Below, one piece after another: positions 25,563 through 34,725 of a DNA stretch of 47,022 bases. The notes below the pieces were generated by a model that made no database searches, had not been told where the DNA came from, and saw nothing but the letters and a program-made list of their open reading frames with translations. Within the stretch, counting starts at the first letter, position 1. Each line of letters opens with the position of its first letter. The DNA is from an uncultured Pseudomonadales bacterium (GTDB taxonomy: Bacteria; Pseudomonadota; Gammaproteobacteria; Pseudomonadales; Pseudohongiellaceae): NCBI GenBank assembly GCA_905478195.1, contig CAJQHM010000049.1, positions 1-47,022 on the forward strand. The letters run 5' to 3'. A program made the translations under genes and the position numbers.

Positions 25563-26678
25563 CTATTGTCTGTTCTTCTCTCGGTATTGCGAGGGCGTTA
25601 AACCGGTGTGTTTCTTAAACACCGAATTAAAAGTACTCTTAGAAGAGAATCCGGAATTCAGCCCCAGATCGAGCAGCTTGATGTCTCGATCTTCCTTGAG
25701 CCGCCCACAGACAAACTCGATGCGGAAATTATTCACGAAGTTGTAGAAATTCTGGCCCTCCTCCTGGTTCAGTACTTCGGATAGATGGTGGGTGCTGACG
25801 CCGACAGCTTCGGCCAGCCCGCGCAAAGATAAGTCATTATCCAGAAATGCCTGCTCAGCCTTCATATAGTGAACAACTGACTGCAGCAAACTAACGCGGG
25901 TACTCTCATCCAATGCGCCAGTTAGTTTTGGATCACCGCCTGAGCCGGATACCAATGAATCTTCCTGTGCCAGATCGGCGATCTTGAATAATTTGGGGTT
26001 GCGCCACTGGGCCATACCGATGCCGTAGATCAGCACTACTATCAACAGATCCCCAGCAACGAACAGAATAATATTGTCACTCATAAATCCTGACGCTGTC
26101 TTAATGCTCCATATAACCAGGTTAAAGCCTTGCACGATCCACAGCCAATCGAAGATATCCGGATTGAAGCTCGCATAATTATTCTGAGCCCGCCTCTGAT
26201 AGCGCCAGAGAAAAAGAGCGGTATAGCCCATGTAGGCAAAGGCCTGTATGTACATAATGGTCGAGGCTAGAAGGAAGCGTATAGACAGTGACTCAGCGCT
26301 GGTTGTGGAGGCCTGTAATATTAAGTCTGGCGCGAATATGAGGTCCACATTGAGAATATAACAGCTGAGAAAGGGCATGAAGTGCAGCAGGTCCGTCGAC
26401 TGAAACCCGTCATCGAAAACAGAATGACGGCAATACAAGTAGAGTAGCGCGCCATAACTGGCAGGAAAAAAGCCGGTCATGCCTAGCAATAAACCGTAGG
26501 ATCCAATTTCTTCGCTCTGAGTGACCAGCACCGTCATCAGCCCTATGGCCAGAAAGGCACACCAGATACCCAAGACACGACTGGCATGGCTAACAGCTGG
26601 CGTAAACAGAAGCAGAGCAGAAAGCAGGAAGCCCTGAAAAGTGCCGATGACATACAGATATTGCAGAAAAGTAGGCAT
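25563..26678 (-). CDS. AraC-family transcriptional regulator with N-terminal membrane domain
   Basis: In this 371-residue protein, residues ~1-225 form about seven membrane helices beginning Y-V-I-G-T-F-Q-G-F-L-L, and the C-terminal ~100 residues are an AraC double helix-turn-helix (L-R-G-L-A-E-A-V-G-V-S-T-H-H-L-S-E-V-L-N, then L-G-F/N-S-G-F-S-S-K-S-T-F-N-S-V-F-K-K-H-T-G-L-T-P-S-Q-Y-R). This layout is known in regulators that sense an envelope or membrane signal. The sensed signal and targets are unknown; the downstream DUF2306 gene (155 nt away, same strand) is the natural candidate target. Confidence 0.85.
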   Translation of the reverse strand: MPTFLQYLYVIGTFQGFLLSALLLFTPAVSHASRVLGIWCAFLAIGLMTVLVTQSEEIGSYGLLLGMTGFFPASYGALLYLYCRHSVFDDGFQSTDLLHFMPFLSCYILNVDLIFAPDLILQASTTSAESLSIRFLLASTIMYIQAFAYMGYTALFLWRYQRRAQNNYASFNPDIFDWLWIVQGFNLVIWSIKTASGFMSDNIILFVAGDLLIVVLIYGIGMAQWRNPKLFKIADLAQEDSLVSGSGGDPKLTGALDESTRVSLLQSVVHYMKAEQAFLDNDLSLRGLAEAVGVSTHHLSEVLNQEEGQNFYNFVNNFRIEFVCGRLKEDRDIKLLDLGLNSGFSSKSTFNSVFKKHTGLTPSQYREKNRQ

Positions 26679-26808
26679 AGGGCTTTACGTCAAAGACCGG
26701 ATTCGCGATATCGAAATAGTAACCCATGACCGCCCATAGTGCATGAGGCCTTTAGCCAGGCCTGACTCCGCCTGATTAGCGGGCATCCAGAGCCAGCTCT
26801 CTCGACCC

Positions 26809-27102
26809 CTAGACCATCTGAACCCAGGCCCGGATGGAGTTCAGATACACAAACTCGCTGCCTATAGATGCCACCGCTCTCACGTCCCCGTCCTCAGGGG
26901 CGTCATAGTCCTCCAACCCTTCCAGAGCGAGGGCGTTGTGCATTGGAGGTTTATCCTGACGCGCGGTGAGAGGTGCATTAAGATGCAGCTCTTCGGCACT
27001 CCAGAACACGCCATCGCGCTCTACAGGAGAAGCTCCATTATAATCGGCGGACAGAAACACCGCCGAAGTACCAGCCATCTTCTTATAATTGTCGGCAAAC
27101 AT
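26809..27102 (-). CDS. small hypothetical protein
   Basis: This 97-residue acidic protein has no recognised domain, signal peptide or membrane segment. Short features are F-A-D-N-Y-K-K-M-A-G at the N-terminus and a proline/aspartate-rich middle (D-Y-D-A-P-E-D-G-D). A weak GGA lies about 10 nt before ATG 27102. It stands alone between hemY and the AraC regulator, so it may be real or a chance frame; the codon pattern looks coding. Confidence 0.4.
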   Translation of the reverse strand: MFADNYKKMAGTSAVFLSADYNGASPVERDGVFWSAEELHLNAPLTARQDKPPMHNALALEGLEDYDAPEDGDVRAVASIGSEFVYLNSIRAWVQMV

Positions 27103-27268
27103 AGTTTACTAATCCAGTAGTCGGAAAGAGTCGACTATAAAGACATTCAACGGCAGAGGCCTTGCTCTACATCAAGTCGATTGAAGAAAGAAAGCTCGCA
27201 GCGGCAATCAGAAAGGCTTAAGCAACAGAGGCTAGACGAAAAAAGAGTTAACCGGGGAGATGAACAAC

Positions 27269-28531
27269 TTAGTCTTTCTTGACTACAGACGGAGCCGGTA
27301 GCGGCAGCAAAGGTAGCTCTGCCCCAATCGCCGCCACGAACTTCGCCTGATGTATATCGCTTGCCTGAGTCTCGCCTAGGTGTTTCAACAGGCGTGCTAA
27401 TTCACCATGGGCTGCGGCGATTGAGGCGATCTCGATACTTGTCTCGAAGTACTCTCTAGCTTTACCCCATAGCTCATTACGCATAGCGAGCCTGCCCAGT
27501 GACAACAGGAGGTGGGCATTGCCGGGGCGGGCCTGCAGCCAACCCTCGGCGATTAGCAGATGCTTGTGACTATTACCGAAATCGATCTCACCGTAACGTG
27601 CAACGAGAACGTCGCTCCAGGCGTTGTTGAGTACAGTCTCGATAACCTTGGCGGCGAGGTCTACACGATTTAGTTTAAGGAGTATATCGGCGTAGTGTTT
27701 TACGATTCGCTCGTCCTGCTTGTAGTTGGCAGGCCCCTTCTTCCAGGCCTTTTCTAACTGCTGGATGATCTCATCATCGCTGAAGTCCGCGCGGCGACTA
27801 CTCATCGCGTAGAGGTTTTCCATAAAGATGCGAACACGAATACTCTCGGCCTCATCGCTATCGATGACTTCATTCTTCTCAAGAGACGGTAGTAGTTTTT
27901 CTAACTGCTCCCAGTCTTCAAGCTTCAGATACACTTCCTTTAGAAGTTGTAGCAGGCAATGATCGTTAAGAGAGTTTGCCTTCATCTGTTGCAGCACCGC
28001 TACGCATTGTTCCAGTTGATTCGACTTGAACAATAACTGCGCCTTCAATGAGTTAATCGTTGAACGTGCCGACGGGTATTCGCTCTCGGCTTTCTCCAAA
28101 GATTGCATCCAGACATTCTTGTCACCACGCTCATAGGCGGCATAGGCAGCAGCTAAATAATTGACTACCGTTGCGTCTGGATCTTTCATTCCTTTGGTTA
28201 GCAGCTTATAGCTGGAATCCCAATTGCCGCGGGTGAAGTAAAGAAGACCCTCGACGGTTTTGCTCCGGCTCTTGGCTTTCAACTTATCTTTGTAATTACG
28301 GCCGAAGCGGATCAGATACCAGGGGTTTATCCAGCGAAACACCATAAGGATTAACTTAGCAAGCAGATATAGTATTGCGATCGTCACTAGCAGAGCGAAT
28401 AGGCTAGTCTCAAATGTGTAACTGCCGAAGGCGATCAATAAATAACCGGGGTCACCCGGAAAACCGAGATATAGACTGACGAATAACGCCAGCACGATCG
28501 CCAGAAGACTATATATATAGAGCTTAATCAT
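27269..28531 (-). CDS. hemY: HemY-like TPR membrane protein of the heme operon
   Basis: This 420-residue protein has two N-terminal membrane helices (~5-25 and ~40-65) followed by the HemY_N domain and TPR-like helical repeats (A-A-A-Y-A-A-Y-E-R-G-D, Q-L-E-Q-C-V-A-V-L, Y-A-D-I-L-L-K-L-N-R). It is the last gene of hemC-hemD-hemX-hemY, 8 nt after hemX. The proteobacterial HemY here is a TPR protein and is not the Bacillus protoporphyrinogen oxidase of the same name; its exact role in tetrapyrrole metabolism is unresolved. Confidence 0.88.
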   Translation of the reverse strand: MIKLYIYSLLAIVLALFVSLYLGFPGDPGYLLIAFGSYTFETSLFALLVTIAILYLLAKLILMVFRWINPWYLIRFGRNYKDKLKAKSRSKTVEGLLYFTRGNWDSSYKLLTKGMKDPDATVVNYLAAAYAAYERGDKNVWMQSLEKAESEYPSARSTINSLKAQLLFKSNQLEQCVAVLQQMKANSLNDHCLLQLLKEVYLKLEDWEQLEKLLPSLEKNEVIDSDEAESIRVRIFMENLYAMSSRRADFSDDEIIQQLEKAWKKGPANYKQDERIVKHYADILLKLNRVDLAAKVIETVLNNAWSDVLVARYGEIDFGNSHKHLLIAEGWLQARPGNAHLLLSLGRLAMRNELWGKAREYFETSIEIASIAAAHGELARLLKHLGETQASDIHQAKFVAAIGAELPLLPLPAPSVVKKD

Positions 28532-28539
28532 GAGTTGCT

Positions 28540-29655
28540 CTAACGCTCGCTTGCGGTGAGCTGGTTAATCAGAGACAACGACTGACTCAACCCCGGCAGG
28601 ATTGGATTAATGTCGTAGCCGCCAAGCTGGCTCAGAGATGCTGCTATCGCCCTGCCCTGCTCCGAGTCTGTTACGGCATAGCGCTGAAACCAATTCTGGC
28701 TCTTTGCCATAGCCTGCTGATAGAGCGCATTATCACGCATCAGTAGTGCAAGCTGCGCTTGCTCCAACATGAGTCTCAAGTTTTGTTTAATGAGTTCATC
28801 TTGACCCGGTGCGAGCATAGCCTGCGGGGTTTCTTCCCACTTGCGCCAAACGAAAATAGAGCTAAGAAATTTCAAACTGGATTCAAGGTAGCCGTTAGCA
28901 TCGGTACCAAGGGTTAAAGGCTGCGATTCTGCATTGCGCCGGCTCTCGAAATCTGTGCGCATTGAATTTAGCAGGTCGATGCCCTGCATCTCGGCGAGAA
29001 GATTATCCAATTGCAGATAGACGCCCTCTCTATCAAGCTCCTCGATATTTCGCAGCTGCTGTAGTTCAGTAGCAATGGCCTGACGAACGGCAAATACATT
29101 AGCGCTACCGGAATCCAATAACGCCTGATCAGCACGCTCCAATTGTGCAGTAGCAGTTGCCACGTCACCCTCTAACTGTAGTTTCTGGCTGGCGATGCCA
29201 ATGAGATATTCGGCCTCGAGTATCTTCCATTCCCGATCGGTTTCGTTCGTAGATCTTAATTGTTGTGCCTGCAGGTCGGCAAGCTGAGTCGTAAGTCGAT
29301 CGACTTCTTGTATCAGAGTCGATTCGAGCTCTAACAATGCCGAGTCATCGAATTCAATTGGCTCTGGGGCCCGCAATTGGCTCTGCTCCAGCTCTCTAAT
29401 AAGGGCCGTTTGCTGTTCCAGATTCTGTGTGAGTTGCTGATTGTCCACAGTCATCTGTGCCAGCTGAGATTGCACCGATATTTGTTGATAGCCTAGAAGA
29501 AGAACGCCGGCGATTATAGGAAACAGTATGGCGAGTACGACGACGAAACGACGTCGCGCCGTCTGTTGCTTGCGCGAGATTCGGCTGCTGGCCTTGGCCG
29601 AATTACTCTTGGAGATTTCGTCTAAGATTTTGGGTGTTTCTGCCTGCTCTGTCAC
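28540..29655 (-). CDS. hemX: HemX-like membrane-anchored coiled-coil protein
   Basis: In this 371-residue protein, one membrane helix at ~32-55 follows a basic segment (R-K-Q-Q-T-A-R-R-R), then comes a long coiled coil (~70-135, rich in Q, L and E) and the C-terminal HemX domain (E-A-E-Y-L-I-G-I-A, L-R-L-M-L-E-Q-A-Q-L-A-L-L). Often annotated uroporphyrin-III C-methyltransferase, it lacks a SAM methyltransferase fold, so that name is misleading. GTG 29655 follows AAGG at 8 nt. It lies between hemD and hemY. Confidence 0.88.
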   Translation of the reverse strand: MTEQAETPKILDEISKSNSAKASSRISRKQQTARRRFVVVLAILFPIIAGVLLLGYQQISVQSQLAQMTVDNQQLTQNLEQQTALIRELEQSQLRAPEPIEFDDSALLELESTLIQEVDRLTTQLADLQAQQLRSTNETDREWKILEAEYLIGIASQKLQLEGDVATATAQLERADQALLDSGSANVFAVRQAIATELQQLRNIEELDREGVYLQLDNLLAEMQGIDLLNSMRTDFESRRNAESQPLTLGTDANGYLESSLKFLSSIFVWRKWEETPQAMLAPGQDELIKQNLRLMLEQAQLALLMRDNALYQQAMAKSQNWFQRYAVTDSEQGRAIAASLSQLGGYDINPILPGLSQSLSLINQLTASER

Positions 29656-29691
29656 TTTACTGCCTTCTGAGTCGTGAACTAGATTCTAAGC

Positions 29692-30510
29692 TTACTCTTG
29701 ATTTGCACCGAGTTCACCCAGCGCCGCTACAAAACTGGCAGGATCTGCACCGGATGCGTTATACACTCGCGTGTAGCCAGCCTCCATCGCCTGCTGAGCC
29801 ACTCTCTGCGAGGGGGTTAGCAGACTAAGCTGCTGCATGATTTCTCTATTGTCGGCACGGCCGTCTTCCTGCAGCCCTTTATCGATCAATAGTGCTGTGA
29901 GTCTATCCAAAGATTCGCTGCTTGTAACGGTGAGTATATTCACGCCTGCCGCCTTCAAGGCCTGGCAAAAAACTGCGCTCTCATAAATCATTGGCTTGCG
30001 GCTATAGGCCTCCAGGTAGTCTACCGTTGCGCCTCTGTGCCTGAGCGTCTCTGCCAGTAATTCTCTACCGCCCTGCCCCCGTACTATACCTATCTTCCTG
30101 TCTGCCACATCTTGCAGTTGGGGCAGTTCAAGAATGTCTTCGCTGGTCATGCCGGTGCTGGGCTGAATGACCTCACAGCCAAATGCGCTGCTAGCTGCTT
30201 TCGCTGTGCTCGGGCCTACCGCGATTACATCGATTTCTGCGGGAAACTGCGGCCAATAATTGTTGATAGTTTCCCCGCCAAACGTAACCGCATTATTGCT
30301 AACGAATATGAGTGCATTATAGCTATCCAGCTGCATTACTTTATCTTTGAGGTCTTGCAGTGCTGCAGGTTCGGTTATAGGGGCAATATCGATCAATGGT
30401 AGGGACAGGACACGACCGCCCGCATCCTCTATTGCTTGCTGCAGGACCTGCTGTTGATTGGAAGGTCGTGTGATGAGAACCGTCAATCCGGATAGAGAAT
30501 CAGAGTTCAT
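29692..30510 (-). CDS. hemD: uroporphyrinogen-III synthase
   Basis: This 272-residue protein has two alternating alpha/beta domains. Weakly conserved family signatures are L-I-T-R-P-S near the start, F-V-S-N-N-A-V, A-V-G-P-S-T-A-K-A, and T-V-T-S-S-E-S-L in the second half. It closes and inverts ring D of hydroxymethylbilane to give uroporphyrinogen III. It follows hemC by 43 nt. Sequence is poorly conserved in this family, so position in the operon is a strong part of the call. Confidence 0.93.
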   Translation of the reverse strand: MNSDSLSGLTVLITRPSNQQQVLQQAIEDAGGRVLSLPLIDIAPITEPAALQDLKDKVMQLDSYNALIFVSNNAVTFGGETINNYWPQFPAEIDVIAVGPSTAKAASSAFGCEVIQPSTGMTSEDILELPQLQDVADRKIGIVRGQGGRELLAETLRHRGATVDYLEAYSRKPMIYESAVFCQALKAAGVNILTVTSSESLDRLTALLIDKGLQEDGRADNREIMQQLSLLTPSQRVAQQAMEAGYTRVYNASGADPASFVAALGELGANQE

Positions 30511-30553
30511 GAATTAACCTGCTTGATCTGATCGATTCCGCTGTCATCTCCGT

Positions 30554-31480
30554 TTAGTCACGAAGAGCAGCGAGTATTTCTTCGGCGCCCTGAGAAAGAA
30601 GGTCCTCGGCGACTGTTAGCCCCAAGTGTTCTGCCTGATGCCTGTCGCCGCGAATCTCGCTGCGAATAATAATGCTGCCATCAAGATTACCCACCAAAGC
30701 GCGCAGGTGCAATTCCTCACCATCGAGTTCTGCGAAGCTGGCGATAGGAACCTGACAGCCACCCTGCAGATGCGCATTGACCGCACGCTCTGCAACCACT
30801 CGGGTGGCCGTATCGACATGGTGCAGGCAATCGAGCAGCTTTAGAGTTTCGATATCCTGTGTGCGGCATTCGATGCCGACGGCACCCTGCCCGCCGGCGG
30901 GCAAAGAATCCTGAAAGGACAAACTCTCTCTTATGCGTTCCCCTAGTTCCAGTCGTTTCAAACCTGCAGCTGCAAGAATGATAGCGTCGTATTCGCCAGC
31001 ATCCAGTTTCGACAAACGCGTGCCGACGTTACCGCGCAGATCCGCGATCTTTAAGTCCGGGCGCAATTCTCGCAGCTGGCATTGCCGGCGAAAACTGGAT
31101 GTACCAACAACCGCACCTTGCGGAAGATCGGCGAGCTTGCCAAATTTATTGGAGACAAAGGCATCGGCTGGGTCTTCACGCTCGCAGATAATGGCGAGAC
31201 CAAGGCCCTCGGGAAACTCCATTGGCACATCCTTCATAGAATGTACGGCGATGTCGGCTCTATTCTCGAGCATGGCATGCTCCAATTCCTTTACAAACAG
31301 ACCTTTGCCGCCGACTTTAGCCAGTGGCGTATCCAGAATCTTGTCGCCTCGGGTGCTCATGGCCAATAGCTCTACATTGAGATCGCTATGCTCCAGCTCC
31401 AGAGCCGCCTTAACATAGTTAGCCTGCCACAGGGCGAGAGGACTCTTACGGGTAGCGATACGCAGGGTTTTAGACGACAT
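30554..31480 (-). CDS. hemC: hydroxymethylbilane synthase (porphobilinogen deaminase)
   Basis: This 308-residue protein polymerises four porphobilinogens to hydroxymethylbilane. C242 in Q-G-G-C-Q-V-P carries the dipyrromethane cofactor (same number as in E. coli). Other signatures are [27 protein letters not shown] and D-L-R-G-N-V-G-T-R. It is the first gene of the operon and divergent from ridA-argH. Confidence 0.97.
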   Translation of the reverse strand: MSSKTLRIATRKSPLALWQANYVKAALELEHSDLNVELLAMSTRGDKILDTPLAKVGGKGLFVKELEHAMLENRADIAVHSMKDVPMEFPEGLGLAIICEREDPADAFVSNKFGKLADLPQGAVVGTSSFRRQCQLRELRPDLKIADLRGNVGTRLSKLDAGEYDAIILAAAGLKRLELGERIRESLSFQDSLPAGGQGAVGIECRTQDIETLKLLDCLHHVDTATRVVAERAVNAHLQGGCQVPIASFAELDGEELHLRALVGNLDGSIIIRSEIRGDRHQAEHLGLTVAEDLLSQGAEEILAALRD

Positions 31481-31539
31481 GATGTGTAGCTCTTCAGGTG
31501 TTTAGTGTTAAGGCTGTTTTTAGTCTCGAGTTGCAAGGC

Positions 31540-31568
31540 ATTTTACGGCAATTGTTCAGATTTGTCCG
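31540..31568 (-). promoter_or_regulatory. possible promoter of the hemCDXY operon
   Basis: On the minus strand, CGGACA (31563-31568) and TAAAAT (31540-31545) are 17 nt apart, about 60 nt before hemC. This is a moderate match. Confidence 0.35.
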
Positions 31569-31601
31569 AATTTACTGGCCTTCAGGGGTGCGCGAAGGGA
31601 A

Positions 31602-31631
31602 TTATTAAGCGCTAGGCTATCCTGCTATAAT
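31602..31631 (+). promoter_or_regulatory. probable extended -10 promoter of ridA-argH
   Basis: A perfect TATAAT (31626-31631) is preceded by TGC, an extended -10. TTATTA (31602-31607) is a weak -35 at 18 nt. The ridA ATG is about 58 nt downstream. Confidence 0.5.
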
Positions 31632-31688
31632 GCCGGCCCTGTTTAAATAGCTCTTAATCGAAAGTATAAATTTGGATGAAATTGCACT

Positions 31689-32078
31689 ATGACTAGAAAG
31701 CTAATTTCCAGCGGTTCAGAATTCGAAAGCAAGATTGGCTACTCCCGTGCGGTAGTAGACGGTGACTTTGTATTCGTTTCGGGAACAACGGGATACGATT
31801 ACGAAACGATGACGATTTCAGAGAATGTCGCAGAGCAGGCGGACCAATGTCTTAAGAATATCCAACAAGTTTTGGAATCTGCCGGCAGCGGCCTTTCTGG
31901 AATTGTACGTATTCGCTATATACTTCCCAACAAGGCTGACTTCGAGCCCTGCTGGCCTGTATTGCAGAAGTACCTGGCCACCGTTCTCCCTGCGGCAACA
32001 GTTTTCGAAGCGGGCTTGCTCGATGAAAAAATGAAGATCGAAATAGAAGTGACCGCAAAGCTAAATGCGAACCCTTAA
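31689..32078 (+). CDS. RidA-family (YjgF/YER057c/UK114) protein
   Basis: In this 129-residue small trimeric fold, the key features are S-R-A-V-V-D-G-D-F-V-F-V-S-G-T-T-G-Y-D, L-K-N-I-Q-Q-V-L, V-R-I-R-Y-I-L-P and the C-terminal K-M-K-I-E-I-E-V-T-A. RidA deaminates reactive enamines and imines; the arginine in V-R-I-R (about residue 75-77) is compatible with but not proof of deaminase activity, and other subgroups lack it. It lies just upstream of argH (62 nt) and is probably co-transcribed. Gene symbol not assigned because it may belong to a non-RidA subgroup. Confidence 0.85.
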   Translation: MTRKLISSGSEFESKIGYSRAVVDGDFVFVSGTTGYDYETMTISENVAEQADQCLKNIQQVLESAGSGLSGIVRIRYILPNKADFEPCWPVLQKYLATVLPAATVFEAGLLDEKMKIEIEVTAKLNANP

Positions 32079-32140
32079 AAATCGAATCGAGAACATCTTG
32101 AGTTGTTTTACTAACATTACTTACAGTGCAAAACTAAGCT

Positions 32141-33538
32141 ATGAGCAAGAATAAGGATCAAAATAAACTCTGGGGCGGGAGATTCTCTGAAGCCACAGAC
32201 GCCTTCGTGCAACGATTTACTGCCTCGGTGGATTTCGATCGTCGCTTGTTCCAGCAAGATATAAATGGCTCACTCGCACATGCCAAGATGTTAGCGAAAG
32301 CCGGAATTCTATCGGCGGACGAAGAGACACAGATACTGAACGGTCTCGAAGCGATTCGACAAGATATTCTGGACGACAACTTCGAATGGTCGGTTGAACT
32401 CGAAGATGTACACATGAACATCGAGTCCGCCCTCACTGCTCGCATCGGCGATATAGGCAAGAAACTTCATACCGGTAGATCGCGAAACGATCAGGTTGCA
32501 ACCGATATTCGCCTGTTTGTGCGTGATGAGATAGATCAAATAGCCGAATTGATCACGAATTTACAATCGGCCCTTTGCGGAGTCGCCGAGAAAGAAGCAG
32601 CCACAATCATGCCTGGTTTCACTCATCTACAGACCGCGCAGCCAGTTAGTTTCGGTCATCACATGATGGCCTGGTACGAAATGCTGGGAAGAGACTACAG
32701 CCGCCTGCTCGACTGTCGTAAAAGAGTAAACCTGTCACCTTTGGGTGCGGCAGCTTTGGCTGGCACCACCTATCCAATCGACAGAAATTTTACGGCGCAG
32801 CAGCTTGGCTTCGATGCGCCCACGAGGAACTCCCTAGATTCGGTGAGTGATAGAGACTTCGCGATCGAGCTTGCCTCTTTTGCCAGCCTGTTGATGACGC
32901 ACCTTTCTCGATTCTCTGAGGAATTGGTGCTTTGGACGTCGGCACAGTTTAATTTTGTAAACCTACCCGACAGATTTTGCACTGGCTCCTCTATCATGCC
33001 GCAGAAGAAGAATCCTGACGTCCCCGAACTAATCCGCGGCAAGACAGGTCGTGTACATGGACATCTGATCTCACTACTGACATTGATGAAGTCACAGCCA
33101 CTGGCCTATAACAAAGACAATCAGGAAGACAAGGAGCCATTGTTCGACCTGATCGATACGGTTAAGGATTGTCTTTTTGCCTATAGCGAGATGATGCCAG
33201 CCATTGAGTGCAATAAGTCCGAAATGTATGCCGCCGCGAAGCAGGGCTACGCTACGGCAACGGATCTGGCGGACTATCTTGTGAAGAAAGGCATGCCGTT
33301 TAGAGATGCCCACGAGGTTGTAGGCAAATCGGTCGCCTTCGGTATAGAGCAGAGTAAAGACCTGGCAGAATTAAGCCTGGATGAACTGAAAACCTTCTCT
33401 GATCTGATCGGTGACGATATTTTCGAGGTGCTTACTCTCGAAGGCTCTATAGGCGCTCGCGACCATATCGGCGGCACCGCACCTAATCAGGTGTTGGCGG
33501 CGGTAGCTGTTGCGAAGACTGACCTCGCACAACGCTAG
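32141..33538 (+). CDS. argH: argininosuccinate lyase
   Basis: This 465-residue protein catalyses the last step of arginine synthesis, splitting argininosuccinate into arginine and fumarate. It carries the superfamily signature [12 protein letters not shown] at ~282-293, [10 protein letters not shown] at ~110, and [10 protein letters not shown] at ~159-168, which holds the general acid/base His. Length matches the family. Its stop overlaps the convergent protease gene by 4 nt. The argH-near-hemC arrangement occurs in Pseudomonas, where algZ/algR lie between; these are absent here. Confidence 0.97.
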   Translation: MSKNKDQNKLWGGRFSEATDAFVQRFTASVDFDRRLFQQDINGSLAHAKMLAKAGILSADEETQILNGLEAIRQDILDDNFEWSVELEDVHMNIESALTARIGDIGKKLHTGRSRNDQVATDIRLFVRDEIDQIAELITNLQSALCGVAEKEAATIMPGFTHLQTAQPVSFGHHMMAWYEMLGRDYSRLLDCRKRVNLSPLGAAALAGTTYPIDRNFTAQQLGFDAPTRNSLDSVSDRDFAIELASFASLLMTHLSRFSEELVLWTSAQFNFVNLPDRFCTGSSIMPQKKNPDVPELIRGKTGRVHGHLISLLTLMKSQPLAYNKDNQEDKEPLFDLIDTVKDCLFAYSEMMPAIECNKSEMYAAAKQGYATATDLADYLVKKGMPFRDAHEVVGKSVAFGIEQSKDLAELSLDELKTFSDLIGDDIFEVLTLEGSIGARDHIGGTAPNQVLAAVAVAKTDLAQR

Positions 33539-34596
33539 CGACTACCCGGCGCTAGCAAGCGAATATCGTATTCCTGAATCTGATTGTCGCGCAGGGTCTT
33601 TACCTTAACCAAGTCTCCTGCGCGCCGCTGTTCCAGCACATCGGCGTAATCATCTTCGTTGCGCACCGGCTGTCCGTCGATCTCTATGATCACATCACCC
33701 AGCTGGATGCGGCCACGCTGGCTGCGACTTAGCCCACGCATACCCAGACGCTCAGGGTCGCTACCTTGAAACACATCCAGCACGATAACCCCTTCTATAC
33801 CCCACTGACGACGATAGTAGTCCGCCTGTGGAATCTGTGCGATACCCATGGCTGGCGTCTGCACCCTGCCATAGGCGATCAATTCAGGCACGATCCGCTT
33901 AACGGTGTTGACCGGGATGGCGAAGCCTATGCCTGAGCTACCCCCACTAGGGCTATAGATTGCCGTATTTACTCCAACCAGTTGCCCTAGCGAGTTCAAT
34001 AGAGGCCCTCCCGAGTTGCCCGGATTGATAGCGGCATCGGTCTGAATCACATCACGAATCTTACGTCGACTGACCGAATCGATCTCCCGTCCCAGGGCGC
34101 TGACCACGCCCACCGTCATGGTTGTATCTAGACCGAAAGGATTCCCGATAGCGATGACCTTCCTGCCGACTTCTAGCAGCGATGAATCCCCGGGCTTTAC
34201 CGCGATCAGCTTAGTGTCCGGCGCGTCTATCTTGAGTACGGCCAAATCTTTATCCGGGTCCACGCCCACTGCGGTAGCTGCATAGGTGGTGCCATCCTGC
34301 AGCGTTACCGTGACACGGTCAGCCTGTTGCACAACATGGTAGTTGGTGACCACGTAGCCTTCTTCGTTCCAGATGAATCCGGTGCCACTGCCCTGCGGCA
34401 CTTCCTGTGGATTGAAGGCATAGAAAGAGCGCACTAATCTAGAGTTGGTGATATTGACCACCGATGGACTGACCGACTTGAAGATCTCGATATTATTCTC
34501 TTCGTCATTGGTCTTGAACTGGCTGTAATCTGGAGGCTGTGCGCTGGCCACGGCCGTGAGCATGAAGCCTGCCAACAGCGAGTAGAGATATTTCAT
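33535..34596 (-). CDS. HtrA/Deg-like periplasmic serine protease with one PDZ domain
   Basis: This 353-residue protein is read from ATG 34596 (AGGTGG 8-9 nt upstream); GTG 34608 is an in-frame alternative. A signal peptide ends in A-S-A-Q. The S1C catalytic triad is H87 (N-Y-H-V-V), D117 (D-K-D-L-A-V-L) and S195 (G-N-S-G-G-P-L). One PDZ domain follows (~250-350; [12 protein letters not shown]). It is one PDZ shorter than DegP/DegQ and, with a cleavable signal peptide in place of an anchor, differs from DegS. The likely role is envelope protein quality control. It is a single gene convergent with argH. Confidence 0.87.
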   Translation of the reverse strand: MKYLYSLLAGFMLTAVASAQPPDYSQFKTNDEENNIEIFKSVSPSVVNITNSRLVRSFYAFNPQEVPQGSGTGFIWNEEGYVVTNYHVVQQADRVTVTLQDGTTYAATAVGVDPDKDLAVLKIDAPDTKLIAVKPGDSSLLEVGRKVIAIGNPFGLDTTMTVGVVSALGREIDSVSRRKIRDVIQTDAAINPGNSGGPLLNSLGQLVGVNTAIYSPSGGSSGIGFAIPVNTVKRIVPELIAYGRVQTPAMGIAQIPQADYYRRQWGIEGVIVLDVFQGSDPERLGMRGLSRSQRGRIQLGDVIIEIDGQPVRNEDDYADVLEQRRAGDLVKVKTLRDNQIQEYDIRLLAPGSR

Positions 34597-34725
34597 TGGG
34601 CTTACCACCTGTGTTCCTAAATTCGGCTAACTAGCGATCTACTATTATTGGTCTAGGATTACTAAGATTGGAGCGTTTTTGGCAGATTCAAGTGGGGAAG
34701 TGTCGGGAGGAATTATTCTAGCGTA

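Noticed and set aside
28540-29655. Uroporphyrin-III C-methyltransferase activity for HemX
   Set aside because: The sequence is a membrane-anchored coiled-coil protein with no SAM methyltransferase motifs; the common annotation is historical.
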